Assembly (NCBI GenBank): GCA_015493405.1
Contig: WGDF01000274.1
Coordinates: forward strand, 1-5,861
Direction of reading: 5' to 3'
Origin: Flavobacteriaceae bacterium
GTDB taxonomy: Bacteria > Bacteroidota > Bacteroidia > Flavobacteriales > Flavobacteriaceae
DNA: 5,861 bases
The notes beneath the pieces are model-generated. The model had not been told where the DNA came from. It searched no databases and saw nothing but the letters and a program-made list of their open reading frames with translations. Numbering within the stretch: the first letter of the stretch is position 1; each line of letters begins with the position of its first letter. This document shows positions 5,692 to 5,861 of this stretch, piece by piece. The position numbers and the translations under genes are program-made.

Positions 5692-5861
5692 TGTTTTTCA
5701 AATAATAAGGCATATAAAAATCCTTGAATAAGTGCGGCCAAGGCGATATAAAATATAAAAATCAGACTAAATAATTGTCCGAAAAAACCAATCATAATAG
5801 GCCATAAAGTCAATTTGATACTTTTGCCGTAAAAGAAAGTCACCAAAGCGCCTTCTTCCAA
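5679..5861 (-). CDS. C-terminal part of an unidentified membrane protein (5' end outside the window)
   Basis: The frame is open from the right edge to a TAA at 5681-5679, giving 60 visible residues. The stretch at about 17-54 is almost wholly hydrophobic (LTLWPIMIGFFGQL, then FSLIFIFYIALAAL and FLYALLF). It is long enough for two membrane helices with a tight turn, or one helix plus an amphipathic segment. A charged tail, EKHQKE, ends the protein. The first visible codon is TTG, but there is no reason to take it as the start; the gene almost certainly continues beyond the window. I do not recognise the family. Its last 13 bases overlap the phosphatase gene tail to tail. Continuous hydrophobic coding sequence and a stop at a tight gene junction support a real gene. 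Confidence 0.6.
   Translation of the reverse strand: MEEGALVTFFYGKSIKLTLWPIMIGFFGQLFSLIFIFYIALAALIQGFLYALLFEKHQKE

Overview
This window looks like ordinary core chromosome from a member of the Bacteroidota, probably a Flavobacteriia-like or related AT-rich lineage. Four things point there: a TamB-like gene of the Bacteroidota type beginning back to back with tsaD, a DUF4369-type lipoprotein, promoter-like sites of the Bacteroidota form (TTTG, about 18-22 bases, TAnnTTT[G/A]), and starts without recognisable Shine-Dalgarno sequences. I saw no mobile element, CRISPR array, tRNA, rRNA or defence system. All assignments come from reading the sequence; no database search was run.

Layout. Positions 1-645 (minus) carry the N-terminal part of a TamB-like envelope protein that runs off the left edge. 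It has no ATG anywhere near its start. A compact divergent promoter region at about 640-707 separates it from tsaD (691-1755, plus), the tRNA t6A modification enzyme. tsaD overlaps by 8 bases a HemY-type porphyrinogen oxidase gene (1748-3088, plus). That gene runs tail to tail, with a 15-base overlap, into a minus-strand pair: a small two-helix membrane protein with TPR-like repeats (3760-4317), followed by a LysE-family transporter (3074-3712). After a 150-base divergent intergenic region comes a plus-strand pair: a DUF4369-like lipoprotein lacking the usual thioredoxin domain (4468-5157), and a secreted PAP2-family phosphatase (5158-5691) whose ATG directly follows the lipoprotein stop codon. 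The phosphatase gene overlaps by 13 bases the tail of a minus-strand membrane protein gene that leaves the right edge.

How the genes work together. Several products belong to the cell envelope: TamB-like protein, LysE transporter, TPR membrane protein, lipoprotein and PAP2 phosphatase. tsaD and hemY are housekeeping genes that probably share a transcript. The lipoprotein and phosphatase are probably translationally coupled and may act on the same envelope process. I do not see a clearly new multi-gene system. The points most worth checking are the missing canonical start of the tamB-like gene, the thioredoxin-less DUF4369 lipoprotein coupled to a phosphatase, and the phosphatase's C-terminus, which resembles an outer-membrane beta-strand.
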